Shown: piece after piece, positions 7,660 to 16,841 of the stretch
Layout: every line of letters begins with the position of its first letter
Numbering within the stretch: position 1 is the stretch's first letter
Assembly: GCF_014217545.1 (NCBI RefSeq)
Contig: NZ_CP043178.1
Location: 3,720,001-3,784,000, forward strand
Source of the DNA: Pseudarthrobacter sp. NBSH8
Lineage (GTDB): Bacteria; Actinomycetota; Actinomycetes; Actinomycetales; Micrococcaceae
Direction: 5' to 3'
Length of the DNA stretch: 64,000 bases
The notes under the pieces: generated by a model
The model's database searches: none
The model's input: the letters and a program-made list of their open reading frames with translations, nothing else
Told to the model about the DNA's origin: nothing
Position numbers and translations under genes: made by a program

Positions 7660-9569
7660 CGGCTGCGGCGTTCGTTGGAGGCCGGAGCCGACGCGCGGCG
7701 GGGACCGCTGCGTGCCGGACGGCCACTGCCGCCACCGTTACCGGCGTACGAGCCACCGGACGTGCCGCCGGTGTTGGAGGACCAAACAGCCTTGTTGCCG
7801 GCGTTGCCGCCGTTGCCCGTGGAGGCTCCGGCGCGCTGGCCGGATCCACCCGTGCGGGCTCCTGCACCGGCGCCCGCAGTGCGGGCTCCGGCTGCGCGCT
7901 GGCCCGTTGCCGGACGTCCGCCGCGCTGTCCGCCGGTGGTAGCCGGGCGGCCCGTGCCGCCACGGGGAGCATCGCTGCGGGTAACGCGTGAATCCGCACG
8001 GCCGTCTGAACCGCGGCCAGCCGCTGCACGGCCACCTGCTGCGGGGACGTCGTTGCGGTGCGTGGAGCCGGTGGCGCCGTGGCCGCGGGAATTGCGGCGA
8101 GCAGCAGCTGCTGCAATGGCGCGGTCCTCGTTCTGCTCGGCTACACGGTCAAATGCTGCCCGTGCTTCGGTGCGGCCTTCGTAGGCAACGGCGCGGCGCT
8201 CGGCGCGGGGAAGATCGGTGCGGGTCGGCTCAGCGGAGACGCGTCCGCGGCCGCCACGGCCGCCACGGCCACCGGCGGTGGGGCCTTCCTGGCTGCGGCG
8301 GGCGCGCTTGCGCTCGGCGTTGGCACCCGTGGAGGTGCCGCCGCCCTGCTGTGCGGACTTCTTGGCAAGAAGAGCGGCCCGGGTGCGCGGATCGATCTTG
8401 TCTGCCATTTCGCCCACGAGTTCGGCAACCAACGGGGAGTTGGCGGTGACGCGCTCGAAGTTGACCTCGACGCCGGCAGCCTTCATCAGCTTCTTGACGT
8501 CGGACTGCTGCTCCGGGAGCGTCAGCGTGACAACAGTGCCGTCCGAACCTGCGCGGGCCGTACGGCCTGAGCGGTGGAGGTATGCCTTGTGCTCTGTGGG
8601 GGGATCCACGTGGATCACCAGTTCGACGTCGTCCACGTGGACGCCGCGGGCTGCTACGTCGGTGGCTACCAGGACGCGGACGTCACCGGAGGAAAACTCG
8701 GCCAGGTTGCGGTCACGGGCGTTCTGCGAGAGGTTGCCGTGCAGATCGACGGCGGGGATCCCGGCGTCGGTCAGGGTCTTGGCCAGCTTGCGGGCGTGGT
8801 GCTTTGTCCGCATAAAGAGGACGCGGCGGCCGGCGCCGGAGGCGAGCTCCACGATCAGCTGCTTCTTGACGGTCTGGTCGTTGACCACCAGGACGTGGTG
8901 CTCCATGGTGGTGACGGCGGCCTGTGATTCGTCCACGGCGTGGGTCAGCGGGTTGGACAGGTAGCGCTGGACGATCTTGTCCACCCCGTTGTCCAGGGTG
9001 GCGGAGAACAGCAGGCGCTGGCCCTGGCTGGGGGTCATGTCCATGAGCTTCTTGACCACCGGGAGGAAGCCGAGGTCGGCCATGTGGTCGGCCTCGTCCA
9101 GGACGGTGATCTCGACGCCTTCGAGGGTCAGGATGCGCTGGCGGATCAGGTCCTCCAGGCGGCCCGGGCAGGCGATGACGATGTCGACGCCGGCGCGCAG
9201 GGCCTTTTCCTGGCGGGCCTGGGAGATGCCCCCGTAAATCACGGTGGTGGTCAGGCCCATGGCCTTGGCCATCGGCTCGATGGTGGCGTTGATCTGGGTG
9301 GCCAGCTCGCGGGTCGGTGCGAGGACCAGGCCCATGGGGCGGCCGGGCTTGCGGAAGTGCTTGGCTTCCCGCTCAGCGAGTCGTGCTACAAGCGGGATGG
9401 CGAAAGCGATGGTCTTGCCGGAGCCGGTGCGGCCGCGGCCCAGGACGTCGCGTCCGGCCAAGGTATCCGGGAGGGTCTTGACCTGGATGGGGAACGGCTC
9501 AACAATTCCCTGGGCAGTGAGGGTGTCGGCGAGTTCTTTGGGCGTGCCGAGGGCAGCAAAAGTAGTCAT
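7656..9569 (-). CDS. DEAD-box ATP-dependent RNA helicase
   Basis: A 637-residue cytosolic RNA helicase. It has a Q-motif region (FPIQ), motif I GRTGSGKT (about 46-53), Ia PTRELA, Ib and GG, motif II DEAD (about 157), motif III SAT, and in the second domain VLVATDVAARGVHVDDV and HRSGRTARAG. The C-terminal 240 residues are low-complexity Arg/Gly/Ala-rich (RGG-type), expected to bind RNA non-specifically, as in RhlE/CsdA-type helicases of ribosome assembly and cold adaptation. The stop codon is part of an IS target duplication, so the product is full length but the native 3' terminator is displaced. The leader contains a terminator-like hairpin. Confidence 0.94.
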   Translation of the reverse strand: MTTFAALGTPKELADTLTAQGIVEPFPIQVKTLPDTLAGRDVLGRGRTGSGKTIAFAIPLVARLAEREAKHFRKPGRPMGLVLAPTRELATQINATIEPMAKAMGLTTTVIYGGISQARQEKALRAGVDIVIACPGRLEDLIRQRILTLEGVEITVLDEADHMADLGFLPVVKKLMDMTPSQGQRLLFSATLDNGVDKIVQRYLSNPLTHAVDESQAAVTTMEHHVLVVNDQTVKKQLIVELASGAGRRVLFMRTKHHARKLAKTLTDAGIPAVDLHGNLSQNARDRNLAEFSSGDVRVLVATDVAARGVHVDDVELVIHVDPPTEHKAYLHRSGRTARAGSDGTVVTLTLPEQQSDVKKLMKAAGVEVNFERVTANSPLVAELVGEMADKIDPRTRAALLAKKSAQQGGGTSTGANAERKRARRSQEGPTAGGRGGRGGRGRVSAEPTRTDLPRAERRAVAYEGRTEARAAFDRVAEQNEDRAIAAAAARRNSRGHGATGSTHRNDVPAAGGRAAAGRGSDGRADSRVTRSDAPRGGTGRPATTGGQRGGRPATGQRAAGARTAGAGAGARTGGSGQRAGASTGNGGNAGNKAVWSSNTGGTSGGSYAGNGGGSGRPARSGPRRASAPASNERRSR

Positions 9570-9741
9570 ATATTCAAGGTCTTTCAGGCGGTATCCGTGC
9601 GGATATCGGCCCCCGATGCCGGTTGGCTCAAGGGTTTCGCCGAAGAAAAGTCAGGTGATCAACCGTGCTGCTGCCCAATTCAGGGCGGCGGCTGGGACCA
9701 AATGGAACGCGTTCATCGACGCAGGATGTGCCTCTCACATG

Positions 9742-9777
9742 AAAAAACCCGCTTCCCAAAAAGTTGGGACCAGCGGG
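9742..9777 (-). terminator. Intrinsic-terminator-like hairpin in the helicase leader (possible attenuator)
   Basis: Read on the minus strand, CCCGCT/TCCCAA pairs with TTGGGA/AGCGGG (two-base bulge, five-base loop region) and is followed directly by six T. No minus-strand gene exists between it and the divergent methyltransferase at 9915, so it lies in the 345-bp non-coding gap 9570-9914, upstream of the helicase start by about 170 bp. A weak -10-like TACGCT lies further upstream near 9800. Premature termination controlling the helicase is inference. Confidence 0.6.
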
Positions 9778-9914
9778 CATCACTGCACATCAAGTCCCCT
9801 AAGCGTACCATCCCTGCGCCCGGGCCTTGTCCTGGACCCGGTGGGCCTCCCCCTCGGACGGTGCAGGGGGTGCGGGCGTTGCCTTTGAGTGCCCGGCAGG
9901 CGCAGGCTTGAGGC

Positions 9915-10640
9915 ATGAGTCAACAGGGTGCGGAGCACCACCACACAACGGACGACGGCGGCACCCGGCTTGGGGATGCACCGCAGCGCGGTGCCGCCGA
10001 AGCGTGGGACGAAAGGTACCGCAGCAAGCCGAAATTCTGGAGCGGGAAACCCAACCCGCAACTGGTCCGCGAAGGCGCGGGGCTCAGGCCGGGCAAGGCC
10101 CTGGACCTGGGCTGCGGCGAAGGGGCCGACGCCATCTGGCTGGCCCAGCAGGGCTGGACCGTCACCGCCGTCGACGTTTCCGCCGTCGCCCTGGAACGGG
10201 CGCTCGGCCATGAAAAGGCGGCCCTGGACCGGGAGAGCATGCACGCCGAGGGTGCGAGTGAAATTGCCAGCCGCATCCACTGGGAACAGTGTGATCTGGA
10301 GGAGTGGCAGCCCGCGGCAACGTTTGATCTGGTGTCCTCCCAGTTCCTGCATTCCCCGCATCTGGGGTGGCAGGGTCCGCTGCGGACGGCGGCTGCGGCG
10401 GTCAAGCCGGGGGGCACGCTGCTGATCGTGGGCCATCATCCGCACCGCCTGCCGCCGTGGGGAAACCACACCAGACCGGAGATGTTCTACACCCCGGCGC
10501 AGCTCGTGGCGGAGCTCGGCCTGGACTCACCGGACTGGCAACTGGAGGTCAACACCACGCGAGAGCGGGCAGCGTCAGGTCCGGACGGCGAGGAAGCCAT
10601 CATCGGGGACACCGTACTCCGCGCCACCCGGCTGGCGTGA
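9915..10640 (+). CDS. Class I SAM-dependent methyltransferase
   Basis: A 241-residue soluble Rossmann-fold methyltransferase. Motif I is ALDLGCGEGADAIWLA (about 56-70), followed by VTAVDVS with the ribose-binding Asp and a CDLEEW segment. The N-terminal WDERYRSKPKFWSGKPN is typical of TehB/thiopurine-type enzymes, which methylate small thiols or metalloids. Substrate not identifiable. It is transcribed divergently from the helicase. Confidence 0.82.
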   Translation: MSQQGAEHHHTTDDGGTRLGDAPQRGAAEAWDERYRSKPKFWSGKPNPQLVREGAGLRPGKALDLGCGEGADAIWLAQQGWTVTAVDVSAVALERALGHEKAALDRESMHAEGASEIASRIHWEQCDLEEWQPAATFDLVSSQFLHSPHLGWQGPLRTAAAAVKPGGTLLIVGHHPHRLPPWGNHTRPEMFYTPAQLVAELGLDSPDWQLEVNTTRERAASGPDGEEAIIGDTVLRATRLA

Positions 10641-10701
10641 GTTTTTGTCCAGATAACGCGACTTCAGGGGCCCGCATCTCCCATTATCTGGACAAAAACT
10701 C
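10639..10701. terminator. Long inverted repeat between convergent genes, probable bidirectional terminator
   Basis: GAGTTTTTGTCCAGATAA (10639-10656) and its exact complement (10684-10701) are separated by 27 bp. The left arm begins inside the methyltransferase stop codon, and the right arm ends 5 bp from the convergent MFS gene. The T-run/A-run lies in the arm rather than after a GC stem, so it is not a classical terminator. Confidence 0.55.
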
Positions 10702-10706
10702 CGGGG

Positions 10707-12083
10707 TTAGCGCGAAACCCGCGGCGCCACCGTAACCGCGGCGACGGCCACCACCGCCGTCAGTGCGAAAACCCCCGCGAACGATTCCGCCGTCGTCGTA
10801 AATGCCGCGAACACAATTCCCGTGGCCGCGAGCGCCAGCGCCCCGCCCAGCGAGTCCGAAATGGACATTGCCGAGCTGTTGAAGCCTTGGTTTTCCTTGC
10901 TGGACATGGCGAGCGTCATCACGCTGAGCCGCGGATACAGCAGCCCCATGCCGCCGCCGGCGAAGAGCCAGCCGGCAATCGCGACGGCGGCAGGCCAGTG
11001 GAGTGCCGACGTCGCCAACGTGAGGAGGATGGCCCCCAGCACCAGCGCTGAGCCGATGCGCACAGCCACCCGGTGCTGCAGCCGGGCGCCGAGGCGGCCC
11101 TGGATGGCGGCAGCGGCGGCCCACGACAACGCGCCTCCTGTGAGCGCCAGGCCGGCGAACATCGGCGGGAACTGGTATTCCTCGATCAGCAGGTACGGCA
11201 AATACACTTCGGCGCCGAAAAACGCGGCAGACGCCAGGCCGCGGGTCAGGATCACACTGGGCAGGCCGCGGCGGGCGAGCAGTGTTCCGCGGGGTACCAG
11301 GGGACGCACGGCTACGAGGGCGATCACGACGGCGGCCGCGGCCAGGAGTGCCGGCGCGGCGGTGAAGCCCGCGATCCTGACTCCGGCGGAGAGGTTCAGC
11401 CCCAGTACAGCGAGCGCGGCGAGCGCTGCCCACGCGAGCCGACCCAGCGCCCAGGGCGGGACCGGGGCCTGCTCAGAGGGCCGGTCGATGCCGCGGAGCA
11501 CCGGAACGATCATCACCACCGCGGGAACCACCAGCCCCACCACGCCCAGGAACACCCAGTGCCAGCTCAGGACTTCCGCCACGATACCGGCCGCAAACGG
11601 GCCCACCAGCGACGGGATCACCCATGCGGCGGAGAAGGCAGCGAAGATCCCGGGGTGCAGGACGGCCGGATAGACGCGGGCCACCACCACGTAGAGCGCA
11701 ACCGTCAGCGCACCGCCGCCAAGCCCCTGCACCAGGCGGCCGGCAACCAACACGGGCATGGACACGGCCGTGCCTGCGATGATCAGGCCCAGCACGAACA
11801 GGGCAACTGAGGCGTACAGCGGGACGGTTGGCCCGCGGCGGTCCGACCAGTTTCCGGCCGCCACCATGCCGATCACGCCAGTTGCCAGTGGACCGGCGAA
11901 CGCAAGGGCATACAGGCTGGCGCCGTCGAGTTCACGGCTGACGACGGGCATGATGGTGGTCACCGCGAGCGATTCGAACGCCGCGAGGAACACGAGGGCA
12001 CACGCGCCGATGGTCACCCACAGGTACGGTCGCTGCAGGATCCCGGCTGTGGGGTCTGTCGTTGGGAGCGTGGAATCGCGCAT
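10707..12083 (-). CDS. MFS transporter (drug:H+ antiporter-like)
   Basis: A 458-residue polytopic membrane protein. The loop 2-3 motif A is GNWSDRRGPTVP (about 77-88), and the antiporter motif-C-like AWVIPSLVGPFAAG near residue 155 marks exporters. LAAFESLAVTTIMPVVSRELDG in the first helix is usual in actinobacterial multidrug-type MFS proteins. It begins 1 bp after the stop of the upstream MFS gene, so the two are almost certainly translationally coupled. Cargo unknown. Confidence 0.85.
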   Translation of the reverse strand: MRDSTLPTTDPTAGILQRPYLWVTIGACALVFLAAFESLAVTTIMPVVSRELDGASLYALAFAGPLATGVIGMVAAGNWSDRRGPTVPLYASVALFVLGLIIAGTAVSMPVLVAGRLVQGLGGGALTVALYVVVARVYPAVLHPGIFAAFSAAWVIPSLVGPFAAGIVAEVLSWHWVFLGVVGLVVPAVVMIVPVLRGIDRPSEQAPVPPWALGRLAWAALAALAVLGLNLSAGVRIAGFTAAPALLAAAAVVIALVAVRPLVPRGTLLARRGLPSVILTRGLASAAFFGAEVYLPYLLIEEYQFPPMFAGLALTGGALSWAAAAAIQGRLGARLQHRVAVRIGSALVLGAILLTLATSALHWPAAVAIAGWLFAGGGMGLLYPRLSVMTLAMSSKENQGFNSSAMSISDSLGGALALAATGIVFAAFTTTAESFAGVFALTAVVAVAAVTVAPRVSR

Positions 12084-12084
12084 G

Positions 12085-13425
12085 TTATCGGCGCGGCTGG
12101 GTGGCGTCGCCGATGTAGCGGTTCCGGCCCGCTCGGTAGCCGAACACCGCGGCCAGCGAACCGACCGCCAGGAACAGCACCCCGGCGGCGGTGAACGATC
12201 CCGTGGCCTGGTGCAACTGGCCCACCATCAGCGTGCCGGTGGAACCCAACCCGTAGCCCACGCCCTGCATCATCCCGGACAGGTGCGCGGCGGTGTGCCC
12301 GTCGCGGGTCCGCAGCATGATCATGGTCAGGGCCACCGCGGTGAGGCTGCCCTGCCCCAGGCCCAGCAGCCCGGTCCACACCCAGATGAGTTCCAGGGGT
12401 CCGAAGATGCTCAGCGCAAACCCGCCGCCAGTCATCAGCGCAACCACCACAGCGATGGCGCGCTGGTCACGGAGCCTCGCCGCCAGCGCCGGGGCAAACA
12501 GCGAGCCCAGCATCTGGAGCACTATCGACAGAGAAACCATCAGGCCGGCCGTTCCGCCGTCCACGCCGCGTTCGCGCAGGATGGGCGCCAGCCACGCAAA
12601 GACGCTGAAGGACATCATTGCCTGCAGCACCATAAAGATGGTCACCTGCCACGCCACCGCCGAACGCCACACATTGATGCCGAGGTGGCTGGCCTGGTGC
12701 CGGACGGGGTGCTGGCGCAGCGCCACCGGGAGGAAAAGCAAAAGTACGACGGCGGCAGGAACCGCCCAGAACCACAGAGCCGAGGTCCACTCCCCCGTTG
12801 CCGCGAAGACGGGGTACGTAAAGCCGGCTCCGAGGGCGGCCGAGGCGCAGATGGCCGTGGTGTACAGCCCGCCCATGAGGCCCAGCCGGTGCGGGAAATC
12901 ACGCTTCACCAGCCCGGGAAGGAGGACATTGCACAAGGCGATGGCGGCACCGCAGGCGGCAGTTCCCGCCAGCAGGGTTGGGAGGTGGCCGGCACCTGGC
13001 ACCAGGCCGCCGATGTCCGCGGGCCGCAGCAGCAGTCCTGCCGTCAGCACTGCCATTGCGCCAAGCAGGACTCGTTCGGCTCCAAACCGGCGGGCCAGAA
13101 CGGGGGCCAGCGGCGCGAAGACGCCCAGGAGCGTGACCGGCACAGTGGTGAGCACCACGACTGCCCAGCCCGGCAGGCCGGCGTCGGACGTGATCTCGGG
13201 AAGAACCGCGGCGAAACTGGAGAAAACCGTGCGGAGGTTCAGCCCGACAAGCACCAGGCAGAGGCCCAGGTACGCCAAGGCACGGCGGCTGCTCTGCGGG
13301 CTTTCCGGCCCACCGCCCGACTGGCCCGGAAGGCGCGTCGGGGCTGCTGGGGGGATGTCGTCGATTTCGGCGTCGACCAGCAGTCCAGGCACGTCAACGT
13401 TGTCAGCACGGGTCACGGGGACCAT
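12085..13425 (-). CDS. MFS transporter, CynX/NimT family
   Basis: A 446-residue membrane protein with an acidic 45-residue cytosolic N-terminus. The first helix LVLVGLNLRTVFSSFAAVLPEI is the CynX/NimT (cyanate/nitroimidazole transporter) signature, and ARRFGAERVL is the loop 2-3 segment. About twelve membrane helices follow. It is the first gene of a two-transporter operon. The family is named for cyanate and 2-nitroimidazole, but most members have unknown substrates. Confidence 0.85.
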   Translation of the reverse strand: MVPVTRADNVDVPGLLVDAEIDDIPPAAPTRLPGQSGGGPESPQSSRRALAYLGLCLVLVGLNLRTVFSSFAAVLPEITSDAGLPGWAVVVLTTVPVTLLGVFAPLAPVLARRFGAERVLLGAMAVLTAGLLLRPADIGGLVPGAGHLPTLLAGTAACGAAIALCNVLLPGLVKRDFPHRLGLMGGLYTTAICASAALGAGFTYPVFAATGEWTSALWFWAVPAAVVLLLFLPVALRQHPVRHQASHLGINVWRSAVAWQVTIFMVLQAMMSFSVFAWLAPILRERGVDGGTAGLMVSLSIVLQMLGSLFAPALAARLRDQRAIAVVVALMTGGGFALSIFGPLELIWVWTGLLGLGQGSLTAVALTMIMLRTRDGHTAAHLSGMMQGVGYGLGSTGTLMVGQLHQATGSFTAAGVLFLAVGSLAAVFGYRAGRNRYIGDATQPRR

Positions 13426-13557
13426 TCTGTCAGGCTTCGAGGTCAGGCGGCGTTATCCACCTAGTCACCTGTGGCGCTGGCGGGGGGTGAGCGGACTTCC
13501 ACATCGGACCCGCTCAGCCGAACCGTCCGCATGCGGGCCGCGGGTATTCTGGAAGGG

Positions 13558-14481
13558 ATGAGCGAATCCCCAGAATCCCCCCAGCCTCCGCATGTCCCGC
13601 GCCCGGTGACGCCCGGAACCCAGGCGTCTTTCGGCACATACGGCGGCAGGCCCGTGAGCTTTGTGCGCCGCGGTACCCGTCTCCAGGGACGCCGCCAGAC
13701 GGCGTGGGAAGAGCACTCGGACCGGTGGGCGCTGGACGTGCCCCGGCACGTTGCCAACACGTCGGTCCACCCGGACTACACGTTCGACGCCGAGGCCGAG
13801 TTCGGCCGCAAAGCGCCGCTCATCGTGGAAATCGGGTCCGGGCTGGGCGATGCCATCTGCCACGCGGCCGAGGAGAACCCGGGCATGGACTTCCTGGCCG
13901 TGGAGGTCTACACGCCGGGCCTGGCCAACACCATCATCAAGATCAACAGCCGCGGGCTGAACAACGTCCGGGTGGTGGAAGCCAACGCGCCCGAGGTTCT
14001 CGCCACCATGCTGCCGGCAGGTTCCGTAAGCGAACTCTGGGTGTTTTTCCCCGACCCCTGGCACAAGTCACGGCACCACAAGCGCCGACTCATCCAGCCG
14101 GAGTTTGCCGAACTGGCCGCACGGGCACTCACCAAGGGCGGCCTGTGGCGGGTCGCCACGGACTGGTCCAACTACGCCGTCCACGTCCGCGACGTCCTGG
14201 CGGACTCGCCGGACTTCGAAAACCTCCACACCGGCGAGCGCCACGGACCCGAAAGCCCGCTCACCCAGGTGTGGCAATCCGGCGTCGAAACCCTCGTGGG
14301 CGGCGCGCCCGTCCGCGAGGGCCGGGCGCCGGTAAGCACCGCACACACCGGCCCCAACGAGGGTGTGGACGAAACGGGCGGCTGGGCCCCCCGTTTCGAA
14401 GGCCGGATCCGCACCAGTTTCGAGGCGAAGGCCCACGAGGCCGGCCGGCTGATCTTCGACCTCTGCTACCGCCGGCGCTGA
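13558..14481 (+). CDS. trmB: tRNA (guanine(46)-N7)-methyltransferase
   Basis: TrmB makes 7-methylguanosine at position 46 of the tRNA variable loop using SAM. The motif I IVEIGSGLGDAI is followed by the acidic E-V-Y loop and by FFPDPWHKSRHHKRRL, the near-invariant TrmB catalytic block with its Asp-Pro-Trp. A C-terminal TSFEAKA..AGRLIFDL segment also matches. I start at the ATG at 13558, which has GGAAGG four bases upstream and gives 307 residues; a longer frame to 13471 has poor starts. An insertion of about 35 residues precedes the C-terminal motif. Confidence 0.94.
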   Translation: MSESPESPQPPHVPRPVTPGTQASFGTYGGRPVSFVRRGTRLQGRRQTAWEEHSDRWALDVPRHVANTSVHPDYTFDAEAEFGRKAPLIVEIGSGLGDAICHAAEENPGMDFLAVEVYTPGLANTIIKINSRGLNNVRVVEANAPEVLATMLPAGSVSELWVFFPDPWHKSRHHKRRLIQPEFAELAARALTKGGLWRVATDWSNYAVHVRDVLADSPDFENLHTGERHGPESPLTQVWQSGVETLVGGAPVREGRAPVSTAHTGPNEGVDETGGWAPRFEGRIRTSFEAKAHEAGRLIFDLCYRRR

Positions 14482-14496
14482 GCCCGGGACCCGGTG

Positions 14497-14943
14497 TCAG
14501 CTCACGCTGATGGAAGCGACGATCTCCTTGAGCATCCCCAGCCGCGGCTCGATCTGCGGGTTCACGTATGGCCAGATCACCACAACACCGATGAAACGGT
14601 TGTTTTCCCAGACGCCCACCGTGGCCGCGACCCTCGCTTCGCCCGTCGGATCCGTGTATCCAACCACGACGGCGTACGAGGCCTTAGCGGGTATGTTCAG
14701 TTCGCCTTCGGCCAGGATGGTCCCGGCACGGTCTTCAAGGTAGAAACCTGACATCAGGTGTGCCCAGCCGTTGGCCTGCGCGGCCCCGGTCACGGAGGTG
14801 TCGTCCTTGATGACCGTCACCAGGACGCCGCCCAGCAGGCCATACTGCTCGGTGTTTGGCCCGGCGGCCGAGTCCGCCAGAACCTGGGTGTGCTCGGGGA
14901 AGTCTGCCGTGAATCCCAGCGGGGACTCGATATGAACTGACAT
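14497..14943 (-). CDS. Hypothetical 148-residue protein downstream of a WXG100-like gene
   Basis: I do not recognise the family with confidence. The protein is soluble, lacks a signal peptide, and alternates short hydrophobic strands with turns, ending LGMLKEIVASISVS. The pattern resembles Mog1/PsbP- or DUF1795-like folds, but that is only impression. AAGGAGCAACC precedes the ATG. It follows the 527-residue WXG100-like gene by 63 bp on the same strand, so the two probably form one operon and may act together, for example as cargo and chaperone. Confidence 0.6.
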   Translation of the reverse strand: MSVHIESPLGFTADFPEHTQVLADSAAGPNTEQYGLLGGVLVTVIKDDTSVTGAAQANGWAHLMSGFYLEDRAGTILAEGELNIPAKASYAVVVGYTDPTGEARVAATVGVWENNRFIGVVVIWPYVNPQIEPRLGMLKEIVASISVS

Positions 14944-15006
14944 GGTTGCTCCTTAGCGGTAAGACTTGGCTGGGCTGGTTGGCACGTGCGGATCCGGCAC
15001 GGGACG

Positions 15007-16590
15007 TCAGAGCTTCTCGAGCTTGGTGTCGTTCGGGACCTTATAGTACGTGGACACGTTGGTGGTTGCCTTGTTCTCGGTTTTGACCTCCACCTCGCCG
15101 GCTTTGAGGTCAATGCCGAACTTGTTGGACGCTGTCACCACGTGGTTCTCCTGGACGGTGGCAGCCCCTGCCTGGTAGAGCCTGGCGGCGTCCTGGCCGG
15201 CCGCAACCGTGTCTCCCAACGCCACATTGCGCATGTAGCTGTCAATCACGGCCGCGTTCTCCGGCGAGTACTCGACATCGATCTTCACGGTGCCCTGCGT
15301 GCCGACTGTCACGCTGGACTCAGCCTTGGCGCCCTGGAGGTCGGGGCCCGCGGTGGCGCCCGCCGCAACCGTGCCCTCCATGGACACGGCGATCGACTCC
15401 ATGTTGCCGTGCTTATCCAGATTCACTTCCAGGCCGCCCTTGCCCGAGGCCTCGAATACCCTGCCGTCAAGGTTCAGCTTGCCCTGGGCCGACACTTCGG
15501 CACTGGCGGTTGCCGTACCGTCCGTCAGGTTCCGCTCGTAGGCAAGGTCCAGCTTCGCCGAGCCCGAAGTGGGCCCGGATTCGCCCTTGGCCTCGAGGGA
15601 GAGGGTTCCCTTAGCTTTGTCGTCGTGGCCAGTGGTGCCGTTGTCGTCTGCCGCATCGTTGATGGTGTCCAGGATGTAGCCAGGCGGGTTGCCGGCCACA
15701 TCCTTGATTTCACCGACGCTGTCCGGCGGGAGGTCCGTGTAAATCTGGTTGCGGGCGGCCATGGCCTCTTCAAGGCTGTCGAACTGGAACTCCCGCGAGG
15801 CCTCCCCATTGAGTGTGACCCCGGCCGTGCCGGTGGTGTCGTTCACTCCCACGCCCACGTTTCCGTAGACCTTCATGGTGGCCGAACCGTCCGCGTTCTC
15901 CACCACCACGGTGCCTACCTCCGCGCCGGCATGGAACCAGGCAACCCGGGCGTCAAGGGAGGCCTTGCCGGTCTCCGTGTACAAGGGAGTATCCGTCCTG
16001 GCGATTTCCCGAAGGTGGTCGCTGGCCTGCTCCTGGGCGGACAGGGGAATACCGCCGTCCATCCTCATGAGGTCCTCGGCGAAGGGACCATTCTCGTCTT
16101 CGCCTTCGATCAGATATTTCCGGTCTTCCTCGGACAGGCCGGCCCACCACTTGGCCTGCTCTTCCGGGCTGGCCTTGAGCATGTCATCCAGGCCCTGTTT
16201 CAGCTCTTGGCGGTGGGCCTCAGCCGCTGCCGCCTTCGCTACCTGTTCCTCCAGCCAGTTCTGCGCCCGGCTGCCCAGGTCCTTGAGCCTGTCCAGCACG
16301 CTGGAGCTACCGCTGCCGCCACCGGTCTCGGCAGAGGACTGTTCCTGCTCGTTTGCGTGCTGCAGGAGCAGCTTGGAGTTGTGGCGGAGGCTCGATGCCA
16401 CCCGCTCCAGGCTGGGACGGTGGTTGCCGGACCAGTCCTGCCGGAACAGCTCGCCGTCGGTGCCCTTCCAGGGCGCGGACTGGATCTGGCCCTGCAGGGA
16501 ACTGGCCCGACTGCTGAGCAGCGACGCCGCCTTGTCAACAGCCTTCGCCAGCTCCCGAAGCTGACTGACGTCCGCGCCGTAAAAAGTCAT
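15007..16590 (-). CDS. Large protein with an N-terminal WXG100-like domain
   Basis: 527 residues. The first 95 or so form a helical hairpin with SAPWKGTDGELFRQDW at the turn, the tryptophan-glycine feature of WXG100/ESAT-6-like and LXG-type proteins exported by type VII secretion. A linker rich in Glu, Gln and Ser follows. The rest is a repetitive beta-rich region (A-x-V-x-G, L-x-G-x-A-S) ending in Lys/Glu-rich strands. No toxin domain is recognisable. GGGGGAGACACC precedes the ATG. It may be a secreted structural or adhesin-like polypeptide; no secretion ATPase gene is in the window. Confidence 0.6.
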   Translation of the reverse strand: MTFYGADVSQLRELAKAVDKAASLLSSRASSLQGQIQSAPWKGTDGELFRQDWSGNHRPSLERVASSLRHNSKLLLQHANEQEQSSAETGGGSGSSSVLDRLKDLGSRAQNWLEEQVAKAAAAEAHRQELKQGLDDMLKASPEEQAKWWAGLSEEDRKYLIEGEDENGPFAEDLMRMDGGIPLSAQEQASDHLREIARTDTPLYTETGKASLDARVAWFHAGAEVGTVVVENADGSATMKVYGNVGVGVNDTTGTAGVTLNGEASREFQFDSLEEAMAARNQIYTDLPPDSVGEIKDVAGNPPGYILDTINDAADDNGTTGHDDKAKGTLSLEAKGESGPTSGSAKLDLAYERNLTDGTATASAEVSAQGKLNLDGRVFEASGKGGLEVNLDKHGNMESIAVSMEGTVAAGATAGPDLQGAKAESSVTVGTQGTVKIDVEYSPENAAVIDSYMRNVALGDTVAAGQDAARLYQAGAATVQENHVVTASNKFGIDLKAGEVEVKTENKATTNVSTYYKVPNDTKLEKL

Positions 16591-16841
16591 GGTGTCTCCC
16601 CCGGAGAGTAATAAGAGTTAGATCTATCGCTGGACATATCGTCGCACGGCAGCAAGTGTCCCGCGATGGGGATCACTCCCCATCGCCGGAGCCCCGAATC
16701 AGCACGAGAACCAGCACCAAGTCCGGGATGGTGCGCGGCGCGCAGATCGGACTGTTCGCGGCCCGCTTGGCGTGGCACGATGGGGCATGTGCAGGGGCAC
16801 ACAAATCTGCGCCGCTGCGGCGCCGGCCCGAAGGAACCGCC

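Noticed and set aside
11758..13464. A 568-codon frame antisense to the two MFS genes
   Set aside because: Rich in His, Gln, Arg and Gly without hydrophobic core; typical shadow of membrane-protein genes in GC-rich DNA.
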